From assembly GCA_009760855.2 (NCBI GenBank), contig WPIO01000009.1, positions 5,462,001 through 5,526,000 on the forward strand: 64,000 nt of DNA, in the 5' to 3' direction. The position numbers and the translations under genes were made by a program. The DNA comes from Cristatella mucedo (lineage: Eukaryota; Bryozoa; Phylactolaemata; Cristatellidae). Under the pieces are notes generated by a model. The model had not been told where the DNA came from. It worked only from the letters and a program-made list of their open reading frames with translations, and ran no database searches. How positions within the stretch are numbered: the stretch's first letter is position 1; every line of letters starts with the position of its first letter. This document shows, in pieces, positions 7,990-21,245 of this stretch.

Positions 7990-10950
7990 TGGAGCATAGG
8001 TGTACCACCACCTCCCCTCCCCGTCCCAATCACCTAACGAACAGCGAAGGCTGCTGCGTGTGCCCGTACATTTCCTGGCGCTACGGTACAAACCTCGCTC
8101 TCACTTGCTGATTGTATAGTATTTTTTAGTTGAGACCGTCCCAATGCTCATCGCTTCTTATTTTAGTGCAAAATCTCTTCAATAGGTAAGCGTTGACTTA
8201 CGGCTTAGCCATTAAGAGCTAGGTCTTGAGCAGTTCAAAGTGATACCGCTGATGCCGACGGTGACATAGTGTCTCTATTTAGCACCAATGCCCTTGATCC
8301 TTTGGTTGAACTTCTGTTTGCATGAGTACTCAGATAGTAGATCGCGGCTTTATTTATTTTACGTTTGGTGCAGACGCCTTATGTGGGGTTTTAATTCTTT
8401 ATAAAGCTAAAATGTCAATTCTTAATGCTTAGCAAAGACTATAAGTGTATATTTTGTAATTTTACTTGAATGCTATAATCCATCTAAAACGCAGTACAAA
8501 TCAAATTGATTACTGTTTCTTAGTATTTAAAATGCTATAGGTTTCCTGACTTATTTTAAAACTATTTATTGCCAAATGATTGAAACTTAAGTTCTCGAAA
8601 CTGTGAGTCCACCAGCAAATCATCGAGCACCAACCTTGACCCCACTGTGGACTGTTCAGTCACTGATTCTGGCCTAGTCCAGGTTTTCCTTGCCGAGGCT
8701 CCTTTGTTCAATCTATCGGCTATTTACCTTCTACGAATGCACCTCTACCTGGTTATCACTTTGGGTTGTTTGCTACCGGGCGCTCAAAGCCCGAGCAGCT
8801 TTTAGTTACCATAGCAACAGCTTTTTCTCTGCTCAACCTGCAGCCTACACCCTCTGCCTCAAATAATGAGGAAAGTGAGATGCAGAAGTTGAAATGACAT
8901 TCTCACGTAGACGAAATACGTTGGAATTATGTCACAAAGAAATTAATTTGTATTATTATTGGTCCGTGGACTTTCTATATTTTCATTTAAAGAGAAATAT
9001 TGAAGTCTGCAAGCGCTTGAAAGTTGCCCTGCGTACGCGCAATCCCGGACCGATCTCAGCAGGAACTTTACTAATCAATCTTGTTCATGCTGCGCCATGG
9101 TAGGCACAATCATACATAGCATAATAGCAAAAGCGTACAGGTACTTAGCACTTACAGGTACGCGTATTTCCCTGATAATTATCATAATGATAATTCTTTT
9201 GATCAGCACTTCAAAGAAAAAGATCTCTCTCTCTCTCTGGACTTTTAACAACTCACCGTGCACGAGAAAAAACCTAGCGCTAGCAGTATGAAGAATTACG
9301 CTTAGAGAAGCAAGCGAAGCATAAAGGTGTGATGCTTGGAATGCATGCATGCAAAGAGTTCTAGATGAAAGGCCCACCGATTAGTAGATTCCACCTTTAG
9401 TAGTATGCACTGAATCATTCACAGGTGATGGTAGAAAGTATGCAGGAATAACGAATTTACAGGACGCAAGAAAATCTTGGCCGAAAAGCTGGGTGGAGGG
9501 AGCCTAAAATGCTTACTTCCTCTAGAGCGACCAGTTAAGTACGTCCAGCGGTTTGTCTCTGGCGAGCCGATCCGTTTCCGGTCTCTCAATGGTGCTTCAC
9601 GTTTAAAGATTTCTGCATGATGCTGAACAGATTCTACTGGACAGAATTAATCGCAGGAAATTGCTCAAGGATTGCGAAATTCAGCCGCATCTTTCTTGCT
9701 CCACTAGCCCGGCACTTTGCTGCTGTACTGCTAAATGAGGCATATCATTATTTAACAAGCAGTTTTAAAATTACGCGACGCTCTCGCGGCGGCGTCTTTC
9801 CGCTCCATACCAATTTTGTTCAAATAAAAAGGAACATTCACATAGAAAAAGATCACAGCCAGCCAATTTTTGTTTAATTTTTAGCGATACCTACAAAATT
9901 GGAAGCCGTGTACGGGACGCTCAATTGTAGCCAGCCAGTTGAAGACGATTGGATGGAAGTGCGTCTGCTCTCGGATATACTCACTGCGATGGCACAGGAA
10001 TTAATCAAGCTATGCTAATTCATCAATTTGTCCACTATTACAGTAAATACGTGCTACACTTGATCGGGTTGTATTTCTATTACATTCTGCAAGCGAAGCT
10101 CTCGTTTAGTTTGTTGCAGTTTCGACCCACACACGGTTTATGTCCAGCCCACATTTTTGACAATATAAAATGTACAGCGGATGTCCATGCCATCGTCGAT
10201 AGCCACGTCCAGAGAGGCCAGTCAGCGCTCAAGAACGATAGCCCCAAGCTCGACATTCCAATGGCCGTGCATTATAAAAAGTGTCAGTCTCAAGTAGCAA
10301 GTGTGAATACAATATCAGTCATTTTTATTTACGCCCTAAGAGCACTATTGTCTATCTAGACACTTTGTATAGGCTGAACGAAGCAAATAAAGAGAACATC
10401 GATGATTATTATTTACGTAATTTTAACGCATGTTTAGGCAAATGACTGACAACTAAGGTGAACACGACAAACATACAGTGAACCAGCTGATTTGATACTT
10501 TCATTCTGCAAAGGCTAGCAGACTTTAGGTGCATCGGAGCTGAAGGTTCTGTCTCCGTAGGAGGCTGAGGCTGAGGCTGAGAGGTAGAGCTGCAGAGTCA
10601 CCGAGTCAGTGGAGCGCGTGATGCGAAGGGGTAAGAAGTAAGCAGTTCAGAGAGTTAAACCTGAACATGAGAATAAAGGGACCGAAGCGTGAGTGACTAT
10701 ACCTTGAAGTTGGTCCGCTGCTTCATAGGCAGCCAGTGCACATCAGAGGGAAGTGTTGTACTGTATCAGTCGTCAGGTTCACAGTAGGGGGGCCTGCTCC
10801 CTAGTTTTGCACTACGTGTGAGCAGCCTATTACTCGGTAGGAAAACATGCAAAATTGAGAATTACATAAATCTAGATGAGATGTCACAGTTATAGAAAAG
10901 CCCAGGTTTATGCAGTGCTACTTAACTTGGGACTGTGGAGCTGTTGCAGT
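7990..10950. other. Unassigned intergenic DNA
   Basis: I see no supportable gene here. There are scattered open frames up to about 136 codons (for example 9949-10359, plus) with no recognisable domain, a short CT run near 9225 and moderately AT-rich sequence. A GAGGCTGAGGCTGAG micro-repeat lies near 10560. Confidence 0.4.
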
Positions 10951-10954
10951 CATC

Positions 10955-11146
10955 TAGTACAAGATCATAGTTTGGTCAAGAGATTAAGGTGCTCGCCTCT
11001 AACCAAGGTCAAGGTGGATGTATTTGATGACCAAGGTCGTTGGCACGAGCCGTGTGACATATGTGTAGCACCTGAAAAAAGATTGCATTCTCTTAGGGCG
11101 CTATACAGATTGACTAGAATATTAATAATATTATTATTGCACTTGA
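10955..11146 (+). mobile_element. tRNA-derived SINE with L2-like tail
   Basis: A-box-like GTTTGGTCAAGAGATTAAGG starts near 10970, and the B-box region GTCGTTGGCACGAGCC lies near 11036. The L2-like tail follows (AAAAAGATTGCATTCTCTTA, GGGCGCTATACA) with an ATTATT end. The tail abuts, tail to tail, the minus-strand L2 copy that begins at about 11147. Confidence 0.75.
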
Positions 11147-14100
11147 TAAAGCGCCCGTAAAGAAATCAATCTCTTTCTAGGCGCTTTACATTTGCTGCAA
11201 AGAGAAACGCAATTGAATGGTGAGTAATATCATGCTTGATAAACAACGTGAATAACATGGTTAGGGGTGACATGCACAGGGTCAGCATGCAAATGTGGTT
11301 AGTGGCAGCATGCACAGTGTCAGCACGCATAAGCACATGAACGACGAATCAAAGGGACTCACTTAATGCTGTCTTAAATAGGTGTGTTTTCAAGTTCTTT
11401 TTAAATCTGGTCAAGTCAGGGGATGTTCTGACGCAATTCGGGAGGGAGCTCCAGGCTTTGGGAGTATACGAGTTAAACGCATGGTCTCCAAAGGATTTGA
11501 GGTTTGTACGAGGTATTGGTAGACTGTTGGATTCCAAAAAGCGGGTGGTACGATGCTTGGCCTGGTAGGGGAATAGATCTGAGAGATAGGCTGGAGCCAT
11601 AGAATGAAGTGACCTATAAGTGAGCGAAAAAACCTTGAAGTCAATCCGTTGCTTGACTGGTAGCCATTGAGGTCGACGAGAAGTGGTGTGATGTGGCAAC
11701 TTCGACGCTCCCGACAAATAAGTTTAGCTGCTGAGTAATAGCACCAGCTGCAATCGCCTGATTTCACGTGCCGGTAGGCGAGTAAGCAGTGAGTTACAGA
11801 AGTCAAGACGGGATGTCACGAATGCATGGACCAACTTGGACGTGGTATCCTTATCTAAACAAGCCCGAATTGTAGCAATGCTATGTAGCTGAAAATAGGC
11901 AGATTTGACTGTGGAGCTGATGGGGTCGTCTAACAAGAGGTCACTTTGCAACATGAGACCTAGATTTCGAGCTGATTCAGCTGGAGATATGCTGGCAGAG
12001 CCAATTTTGAGCGTCAGCCTTTCCAATTTCTGAATCACACTTGGTTTGCCCATAACTAGTAAGTTAGTTTTTATCATCGTTTAGTTTTAGAAAATTTGCT
12101 GCCATCCATGTGCAAATGTCATCAATACATGTTGCAAGTGAGTTGAAAGAATTTGAGGTGCTCGAAGGCTGGGAGGGATCAAAGCAAAGGTACAACTGAG
12201 TGTCATCCGCATAGAAGTGAAAGCCTAGATTGTGCTTGGCAATCACATTGGCAAGAGGGAGAGTATAAACCGTGAAAAGAACCGGATCTAGCACGGAGCC
12301 CTGAGGACCTCCTATTTCAGAGGCACCTCGGATGATCTTTGCCTATTCTCGTCAATACTCTGGAGTCTCCCACTGACCTAGGACCTGAACCACTGCAGAG
12401 CAGTGCCAGTGACGCTCAGGAGAGATGAGAGGCGCTCTAGAAGAACTTTGTGATCTATAGTATCAAAAGCTGCCGAAAGATCGAGCAAAACAAGCAGAGA
12501 CACTCTACCCATGTCTGCATTCCTAAGTAGGTCGTTGTACACCCTAAGCAATGCTGACTCTGCGGAGTGATTAGCTCTAAAGCCAGACTGGAACTTGCTA
12601 TCAAGGTTTGAAGTTTCGATATATGAGTTCAGCTGGTCTGCCACGACCCGTTCCAGTGTCTTTGATAGGAATGGTAGAAGGGAGACTGGGCGGTAGTTGC
12701 TTAAGTTCTCTTGGTCTAGTGTCGCTTTCTTGAGAATTGGCCTGACTACAGCTTTTTGAAAGGTGCTGGGACATGACCTGAGGCTAATGACATATTAATA
12801 ATGTTAGTTATGAATGGCAGCAGCAGATCAATGCAACGTAGGAGCAGGACAGTGGGAATAGGGTCCAGAAGACTTGTTGTCATCTTTGATTGGGATACGA
12901 ACTTCAGGACTAGATCACTAGTGACCTGCTTAAATGTAGACATTGAGGTGCAGCCAGGAATCGGGGAACAGCATTCTAGGGGGATGTTGTCATCGCAGGG
13001 ATGGACTCCCTGGTCTTGTCTATCTTCTGCACACAGAATCGAGAGAAGCGATCGGCTAGATCATCACAAGGATCATCAGGTAAGGAGCTAATCTGGGAGC
13101 GCTTGAGGAGATGATTTATCGTCGACATCAGCATTTTTGGATTGTGCACCTGTGATTCAACAATGTTTTTATAGAAGCTAGACTCGGCCTTCGCTAGGAT
13201 CAATTGGTACGACCTACAGTAGTCTTCATATGCCTATCGATGGGCAGTCAGTCCTGATCTTTTGTATGCTTTTTCAAGCTTGGGCTTAGTAGACCTGGCT
13301 AGTTTAATGTCCGTGGTAAACCATAGGCCGTCTAGGCGAGGGCGCACAGTGTGCTTTGTCAGAGGTGCAAACTCGTCGAGCGTGTCAGCTAGTGTCGTGT
13401 TGTAGCTGTCTACCAACGATGACAGATCGGAGGGAGGACTGAGCAGCAGAGTCGAAGCAGATATTCTCGCACGGACAGCATCAATGTCAAGGGTCTTAAG
13501 GTTTCGCGATTCACAGGTTATTTTAGAGAAGGAGGTGGGCACACACTGTAGATTGAATGAGATCTGCATGTGGTCAGAGAAGCAGGATTTGGTAATCATT
13601 GGCGATGACAAAGTGCAGTTGTATGAGAAAATCTGGTCGAGCGTGTGACCCTTGAAGTGAGTAGGGCCATGCACATGAGCCACAAGAGAAAATGAGTCAG
13701 TCAACGCACGAAATTCAGTGCTGAAAGCGTCAGATAAGTTATCAAAGTGAACGTTGAAATCACCCATATAACGAGGTAGGGTCGATTTCTTGCACACAGA
13801 ATCGAAATGAGATCGGAGAAATCTGAGATAAAGGAGGATTTAGTACCTGGTGGACGATAGACTACTGCCACTGTCGATAGCTTGTTTTTGGATGAGACCA
13901 AGACAACTGATTCAAAAGACTGCTTCGAGGGTACTGCAAATTGCTTGAAGTTGAATTTCGAGCGCACGATAATAGCAACTCCACTTCCAGTTTTGATTGA
14001 TCTAGGGGTGTGAAAAAATGAGAAACCAGAAGGGGTTGCGTCTTTAATTTTTGGGCAGTTTATTGATTTTAGCCAAGTTTCTGTTAGGGCGAGCAGGTCG

Positions 14101-14460
14101 ATACCATTTTCAGAAATATGGTCGCTTATTACCAGAGGTTTATTGCATATTGAGCGAGCATTCCAAAGGCAAGCGTTAAGTCTGGCCGATGGAGTCATAA
14201 CAGGCCTGACGACCACTAAGCTAGAGAGATTCACAGTGACGCATGTGGGGGGAGCGTGCTGAGTGGTTCGAGACAATGATAGGAATACCAAACGAGTGGG
14301 TACTCAACTCGAAGTTCCCGCCCAACGAGGGGCGTCTGAGCTGGCGGTTCCGGCCACCGCGGCGGGTCCGGGGTGCTTTTCTTTTGTTAATGCATAGTTC
14401 ATGAATCTTAGCAACAGCACTAATATCTAAGATTGCATTTGATCTAAGATGAAGAAGCAA
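11147..14460 (-). mobile_element. Near-complete L2-like non-LTR retrotransposon, frameshifted
   Basis: The minus strand encodes a LINE ORF2 in broken frames. The AP-type endonuclease lies at about 13234-14291 (WNARS, LTETWLKS, VYRPPG, GDFNVHFDN and a terminal FSDH). The reverse transcriptase lies at about 12064-13203 ([23 protein letters not shown] and the catalytic FYADDTQLY near 12190-12215). The C-terminal domain lies at 11349-12077 (LVHAFVTSRLDFCNSLL, LQPISQIYS). At least six frameshifts separate about 190- to 60-codon segments. The 3' UTR (11200-11350) has repeated GGTTAGxGGxxxCATGC motifs and the conserved tail toward 11147. ORF1 is absent or unrecognised; 14221-14460 may be its end or an ORF2 N-terminus. 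The clade call (L2 within the CR1/L2 group) rests on motif memory. Confidence 0.85.
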
Positions 14461-15790
14461 TAACAGCTGCTAACGATCATAACTAACGTGTAGGTTACTA
14501 GCCGCCGGCGTAGCTAAGGCAGAAGCCGGCGTGGGAGACCCAGCAGCCGGAAGTGATAAGCGTTTAGATATCCATATGCATGCTTTTTTTCTTACGCGCT
14601 ACTGTCAAATAACAATAAGAATAAATGTAAACAGGTCTTAGCTGTATCATTTCCGTATACGATGTTCGCAAGAACTTCGGTTTTCGGAAGAATTCTGCAA
14701 CGAACTCGAATGCACGTTAGAGCGCTCTAGGTCAGGAGGCGAATTATATATTATATTTTATCCTTTTTGAACTGGACCTCTAGACTCAGGGCAGCAGCTT
14801 TAGGAAAAACACTGGCTGAGACAGTTTTATCACATATATTGTAATTCATTTATTTAGTTTCCTTAGATAATTTAATCTCTATCCAAGAGCCGCAAACTCC
14901 GTACGGAGTCGAGCACACGACCTTAGGCATAAAAGGCCAGCACTTTACCGGGGCCAATATCCAGAATTAGACTTACCTGTTTCTAAGTGACACCATATCT
15001 GCCTATAAAAATTACGGCGGTCTTCCCGTCTTTCTTTTAAGGAAATGCTGTCGTCATCCAAGGGCATATGTCGGCAACACGAGCTATGCGAAAGTTAAAA
15101 AAAATCTGATGGACTCTAATGAAGGCAATTAACCACGCTAGTAGCTGTTTGTCGCCTGAATAGAAATGAAAGCTAAGAATGTTCTCGGTAATTACAGAAG
15201 CAAAAAGGTGAATCTAAATTGCGATAGTATGTGGACCTATAGCGAATTCCTGGGGTGCCACCTACTTCAAAGTCTCAGAATGGCAATTGGTGGTTGACAA
15301 CTGTCTTCTCAAATATCCCGTGAAGGGAGGACCTAAGCCAATTTAAGGCAATGCTATTAGTAACCCGGCAAAATACATTATACGTGCTCAAGAAAGAGTC
15401 TGCGAATGATTTCATCTAATTTCACACTACGATCCAGCAGAACTGATATAAATATGACCAAAATCAGTATGCCTGTGAATGGAACTGCACACAGCAGTAG
15501 TGATGTCTCTGTGACTCTGTGACTGGCGACTACCCTGGCTTTAAATGCTAGGCTTAAATTTTTGGAGGAACAGCGTTTAGCTGCTCTTTTACTACCTTGC
15601 TTATTTGAGTGTTTTATAAGAACAGCAGATGGTAGACTGGACGGATCTTCATGAAGTTATACTTGTCTTGGGTCTTAAAGCCTTCATAAGTGATCTGATA
15701 AAAGCCTTTTTTTAGGGACAGAAGGTGATGCTAAAGACAATTGAACTAGGTCAATAATAGTTCAAAGGAGAAAATGTAGTCATCTCATGA
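14461..15790. other. Unassigned intergenic DNA
   Basis: No coding signal or repeat was recognised in this 1.3 kb AT-leaning stretch between two L2 clusters. It contains TATATATT-type low complexity near 14745. Confidence 0.4.
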
Positions 15791-15794
15791 CGTA

Positions 15795-16336
15795 AACATT
15801 ATTAATAATAATAATAAATTTGATGTAGTTCAATGAGAGAACTCAATCTCTTTGTAGGCGCTTGACATTTACTGCAAATGAAGCGCGATAGAATGGATAG
15901 TGGTAGCATGCTGAATAAACAACAAGAATAACATGGTTAGGGGTGATATGCATAGAGTCAGCATGCAATTATGGCTAGTGGCAGCAAGCACAGTGTCTGC
16001 ACGCGTAAGCACATAAAGGACGAATCACAGGGACCCACTAAATGCTGTCATAAATAGATTCGTTTTATTTTCTTTTAAAATGTGAACAGGTCAGGAGATA
16101 TCATGACGCAACTCGCAGTGAGTTCCAGGCTTTTGGCCATACAAATGAAAGGCACGGTCTGTACAAGATTTTAGATTTGCACGGGATATAGGTAAACAGT
16201 TAGATTGCGTAAAGCGGGCGGTACGATGCTTAGCCTGATGGGGGAGTACATCAGATAGGTAGGCTGGAGCCAAAGAATGAAGGGACCTAAAAGCGAGTGA
16301 CAGAACCTTGAAGTCGATGCGTTGCTTTGATTGGCT
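15795..16336 (-). mobile_element. 5'-truncated L2-like copy, left arm of a head-to-head pair
   Basis: An (ATA)n stretch at about 15800 is followed by the reverse complement of the L2 tail (GAACTCAATCTCTTTGTAGG), the 3' UTR motifs, and C-terminal coding remnants (MAPAYLSDVLPHQAKHRTA) on the minus strand. The L2 similarity stops at about 16336. A plus-strand L2 copy starts within about 20 bp, giving a 5'-to-5' inverted arrangement. Confidence 0.75.
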
Positions 16337-16354
16337 CGTTTGAACGTCGTCGTT

Positions 16355-17725
16355 GCATCGATTCGATCACAAAGTTCTTCTAGAGCGCCTCTCATCTCGC
16401 CTGGGCATCACTGGCACTGCTCTGCAATGGTTCAGGTCCTATGTCAGTGGGAGACTCTAGAGTGTTGACATGAATAGACAAAGATCATCCGAGGTACCTC
16501 TGAAATATGGGGTACCTCAGGGCTCCGTGCTTGGTCCTGTTCTTTTAACGATTTATATTCTCCCTCTTGCCAATGTAATTGCCAAGCACAATCTAGGCTT
16601 TCACTTCTATGCGAATGACACTCAGTTGTACCTTTGCTTTGATCCCTCCCAGCCTTCGAGCACCTCGGATTCTCTCAACTCACTTGCTGCATGTATTGAG
16701 GACATCCGCACATGGATGGCAGCAAATTTTCTAAATTTAAATATAAATTTTCTATGATAAAACTAACTTACTAGTTATGGGTAAACCCAGTGGGATTCAG
16801 AAATTAAAAAGGCTGACGCTCAAAATTGGCTCTGCCTGCATATCTCCCGTTGAATCAGCTCGAAAAGTAGGTGTCATGTTTCAAAGTGACCTTTCGTTAG
16901 ACGACCACATCAGCTCCACAGGCAAATCTGCCTACTTTCAGCTACGTAACATTGCTGAAATTGGGGCTTTTTTTTATAAGGATACCACGTCCAAGTTGGT
17001 CCATGCATTCGTGACATCCCGTCTCGACTTCTGCGACTCACGGCTTACTGTCCTACCGGTATGTGCGATCAGGCGATTGCAGCCGGTGCTAAACTCTGCG
17101 GCTAGGCTTGTCTGTCGTGAGCGTCGCTGTTGCCACATCACACACTTCTCGCCGACCTGCACTGGCTACCAGTCAAGCAACGGATTGACTTCAAGGTTTT
17201 TTTGCTCACTTTTAGGTCACTTCATTCTTTGGCTCCAGCCTATCTCTCAGATCTACTCCCCCCACCAGGCCAAGCATTGTTCCACCCACTTTTCGGAATC
17301 CAACAGTCTACCAATAGCTCGTACAAACCTCAAATTCTTTAGAGACCGTGCATTTAGTTCGTATGCTCCTAAAGCCTGGAACTCACTCCTGACTTGCGTC
17401 AGGACATCCCCTGACTTGCGTCAGGACATCCCCTGACTTGACCACATTTAAAAAGAACTTAAAAACACGCCTGTTTAGGACAGCATTTAGTGGGTCCCTG
17501 TGATTCGTCCTTCATGTGCTTATGTGTCCTGACACTGTGCATGCTGCCACTAACCACATTTGCAGGTTGATCCAGTGCAAATCACCCATAACCATGTTAT
17601 TTAAGCTGTTTATCAAGCATGATATTACTCACCATTCAATTGCATTCCCCTTTGCAGCAAATGTAAAGCGCCTAGAAAGAGATTGAGTTCTCTGAGGGCG
17701 CTTTATCAAGTGCATTTTTATTATT
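16355..17725 (+). mobile_element. L2-like copy (RT to 3' end), right arm of the head-to-head pair
   Basis: The plus strand encodes the RT palm (GVPQGSVLGPVLLTIY, then FYANDTQLY at about 16607-16635), thumb and C-terminal domain (16777-17436), 3' UTR and tail (GCGCCTAGAAAGAGATTGAG). The catalytic YADD is YAND, so the RT would be inactive even without the breaks. A 20-bp block (CCTGACTTGCGTCAGGACAT) is duplicated at about 17400-17440. The 5' part (endonuclease) is missing. Confidence 0.85.
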
Positions 17726-17726
17726 G

Positions 17727-19080
17727 CTTGACTGGTAGCCAGTGCAGGTCGGCGAGAAGCGGTGTGATGAGGCAACTGCCAAGCTTACGACAGATGAGCT
17801 GAATTGCTGCAGAGTTTTGCACCAGCTGAGGGCGCCTGATTGCCGTTAGACTAGCAGTGAGTTACAGGGGTCAAGACGGTGTGTAACAAATACACGGACC
17901 AATTTATATGTGGTATCTCTATATAAACAAGCCCGAATTGTAGCAATTTTATGTAGCTGAAAGTAAGCAGACTTGACTGTGGAGCTGATGGGACGGTCTA
18001 ATTAAAGCTTATTTTCGAATATAACACAGATCTCGAGCAGATTCAACATGAGATATACTGACAGAGCCGATTTTAAGCGTTAATCTTCCCGATTTCTGAA
18101 TTGCACTTGGTTTTACCAAAACTTGTGAGTTGGTTTTATCATCATTCAATTTATGAAATTTTGCTGCCCTCCATGAGTATATGTCATCTCAATACTTTCA
18201 GCAAAGGCGTGTTGGAGGGCTGGGAGGAATCAAGCAACGGTACAACTACTCTCCTGCTGCCGACTATGGTTCATCTTTTCAGCGGTCCTGAGCTGCAACC
18301 TCCATGCTACTCACTAACTCAACTGCTCTCCTGACTCTTCTATGCTTCCCACTTTCTCTTTGTTGCGTTTGGTGAAGTCAGTTGGCTACCAAATGCGTAC
18401 CGAAAGCCGCTTAGGCTGTGGGTTCGCTATACAAAACCCTCCTGCGTAACACCCACGTAGTCTTTATGGCTTAGTGGAGTTACAGACGGAGATACATAAC
18501 ATTAAAGTAAATTGCATTACACATGAGTGTCATTTGCATAGAATTGAAAGCATACAATTGTGCTTGGCAATCACATTGGCTGGAGGGAGAGCGTAAACCG
18601 TGAAAAGAACCAGAGCAAGCACTAGCCCCTGAGAGAACCCATATTTCAGAGGTACTTCAGATGATCTTTGTCCATTCATATCAACACTCTGGAGTCTCCC
18701 ACTAAGGCAGGAGCTGAATCATTGCAAAGCAGTGCCAGTGATGCCCAGGCGAGATGAGAAGCGCTCGAGAAGGATTGGTGATCGATGGTATCAAAAGCTG
18801 CCGAAAAATCCAGCAGAGCAAGAAAAAATACTCTACCTAAGTTTGCATTCCTAAGAAGATCGTTATACACCCGATGCAATGCTGAGTTTGTGGAGTGATT
18901 AGCTCTAAAACCGGACTGGAGCTTACTAGCAAGGTATGAAGAGTTAGTATAAAGTAGAAGGTGGCGTCTGAAAGGCTTTTGGCCGTCTTGAACAGGGAGA
19001 TTAACTTTTGCGACGAGTTCAGACGGGGAGGGCTTGAAGGTGGATAGGAAACAAGACATGATGAAATAAGACCGGGGAAA
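17727..19080 (-). mobile_element. Truncated L2-like copy interrupted by another repeat
   Basis: The minus strand carries L2 C-terminal sequence (17727-18245) and RT sequence (18523-19060; [31 protein letters not shown] near 18780-18930). The 18246-18522 segment is a foreign insertion. L2 similarity resumes immediately after it (TGAGTGTCATTTGCATAG), so the two parts were once contiguous. The copy is decayed and lacks its own 3' tail at the 17727 side. Confidence 0.75.
18246..18522 (+). mobile_element. ACATTAC-tailed short interspersed repeat, copy 1 (nested in L2)
   Basis: About 275 bp starts with CTACTCTCCTGCTGCCGACT and ends with TTAGTGGAGTTACAGACGGA followed by an ACATAACATT-like tail. It is nearly identical, over its length, to the reverse complement of 45342-45614, and its 3' end recurs at 46842-46908. 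It splits an L2 copy cleanly. No coding potential is evident, and no A/B boxes were recognised with confidence. Confidence 0.75.
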
Positions 19081-19149
19081 TTAGACAGAAGTAGAATATT
19101 GAAAGAATAACGAAGAGTCCAAGTAGTATAATGAAATTGGAATGAACCT

Positions 19150-19771
<622 letters not shown>

Positions 19772-19799
19772 GTTTCCTTTAAAAATGTATTTAGAAAAA

Positions 19800-20900
19800 A
19801 CAAGGAAAATAGCTGTGCTTACCCAGGTCTCTCATTGCTGTCTTCTCCAGTGTTCTCCCCCCCTTTTAAAGATCTGCGCTTATCATTCAGCACGTCTTAG
19901 CTAAAAACATACTAGTAATCTTAGCAGCTTTCGAATCGATGCTTATTTAAAATAGTTCGGAAAATATGGTCAATAAGCTTTGCACACCTCGTATTGATTG
20001 GTTTTGTCGCATGGTAATTTTTTACGCTAGATGCTGAAAATTAAGCTAATAACCACCAGTCGGCCCTGCCCTCAAATCAAAACTGGATCGCACCTACAAT
20101 GCTGAATGTAATGTCTACACAGCACTTGAACTGGTTTGCTGTATCACTATTCTAATAGTGACCCTTCAGCTGAAGTCAATTGTTAATAGACTGCATAGTG
20201 CAAGAAAACAAATGAATACCATTGAACATAATTAGGTAGATTACAGGTGTTGTTGATCGCGACAGTTTTGATGGCAGCGCGGTAACATTTTGCTCAAGAT
20301 TGCAGCCGCGAAATTCACTTCAAAGTTTATTTTTTATCGCCGGTCCGGTCAAGATGAGGGAGTGCGACGACCACACGGCAAAACTCTTTTGCTTGGAAAG
20401 GCATCCTGGGTGGGTAAGTAACTGGTCGGTATAACCTCCCTACGGCCTTGGATTGGAGTTGTTTAAACTCCAGATGACGACCAAATACATAGCGCATGGC
20501 ACTTCTTTTCCTGGATAATCTTGCATACTGTACTGGTTTGGTTTGTCATTGAGAGCATTAATTACACCCACGCAGTGGTCAAGTTAGCTTATTAAAACAG
20601 CCTCATTTAAATGGCGGCAGAACAGCCCTAGCGGCTGTAACTATAAGGTTGAGGAAAAAATTTGTGTCCCGTGATTTTAATTATAATTAAATGAATTGAA
20701 TAATGATTTATTGACAAAAACTGCATATGAACTTGTTCCTCAACCTTGTAAAGTTAAAGCTACAGGTTCGCATTTTAAACAGACTCGCTAACAGAACGGC
20801 AGAAGAGCCTTACCGGCAATCAGTGAGGATAGTAATGGTGGCTTGTCCTCGCGCCTCTGACGTCATCGTGTCGCCCCCCCCCTCGTCTGCCCGTTCGCCT
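19800..20900. other. Unassigned intergenic DNA
   Basis: No gene was recognised. 20590-20650 (CCTCATTTAAATGGCGGCAG) resembles the reverse of a SINE 3' end found also near 47990. The rest is unremarkable, moderately AT-rich DNA. Confidence 0.4.
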
Positions 20901-20904
20901 GCTG

Positions 20905-21035
20905 TGTAGGCATGCTCACTGCCACTAACCATTCGAGCATGCTTCCTTGGCAGCAAATTCAAAGGACCTACAAAGAGATTGAGTTCTCTAAGGGCGCTAT
21001 GATAAAGATATTATTTTTATTTTTATTATTACCCC
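20905..21035 (+). mobile_element. L2-like LINE 3' tail
   Basis: The CACTGCCACTAACCATTCGA 3' UTR motif is followed by CTACAAAGAGATTGAGTTCT, AAGGGCGCTATGA and an ATT-rich end. The coding part is missing. Confidence 0.7.
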
Positions 21036-21039
21036 TGCT

Positions 21040-21245
21040 TGCAGTTGGCAATAAAGGGTCTTCGACTGCAGGACTTGAACCTGCAGCCTGGGTGACGAAG
21101 AAGAGCGAGCACCTGACCCCCTGGGCTAATACCCAGGTCGGCGACCGCGTGCTGCGGCAATAAGGAATTGCTGCAGCAGGAATCAAACCCACAACCTGAT
21201 CTCTGAATTGAGAGCAAGCAACCTTGCCCTGGCCTGAGAACCAGG
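21040..21245 (-). mobile_element. Dimeric tRNA-derived SINE
   Basis: Two tRNA-like units lie in tandem on the minus strand. The first (about 21165-21245) has an A-box-like CTCAGGCCAGGGCAAGGTTG and a B box GGTTTGATTCC. The second (about 21040-21160) has an A-box-like TAGCCCAGGGGGTCAGGTGC and a B box GGTTCAAGTCC. The body after the second B box (CCCTTTATTGCCAACTGCAA) matches the SINE at 7190. Neither unit folds as an intact tRNA gene by eye. Confidence 0.65.

Noticed and set aside
9949-10359. 136-codon plus-strand frame
   Set aside because: No domain, no flanking exon evidence, and of a length expected by chance over 64 kb.
15795-17725. Single L2 insertion with twin-priming inversion
   Set aside because: Both arms carry their own 3' UTR and tail, so it is two copies rather than one inverted copy.
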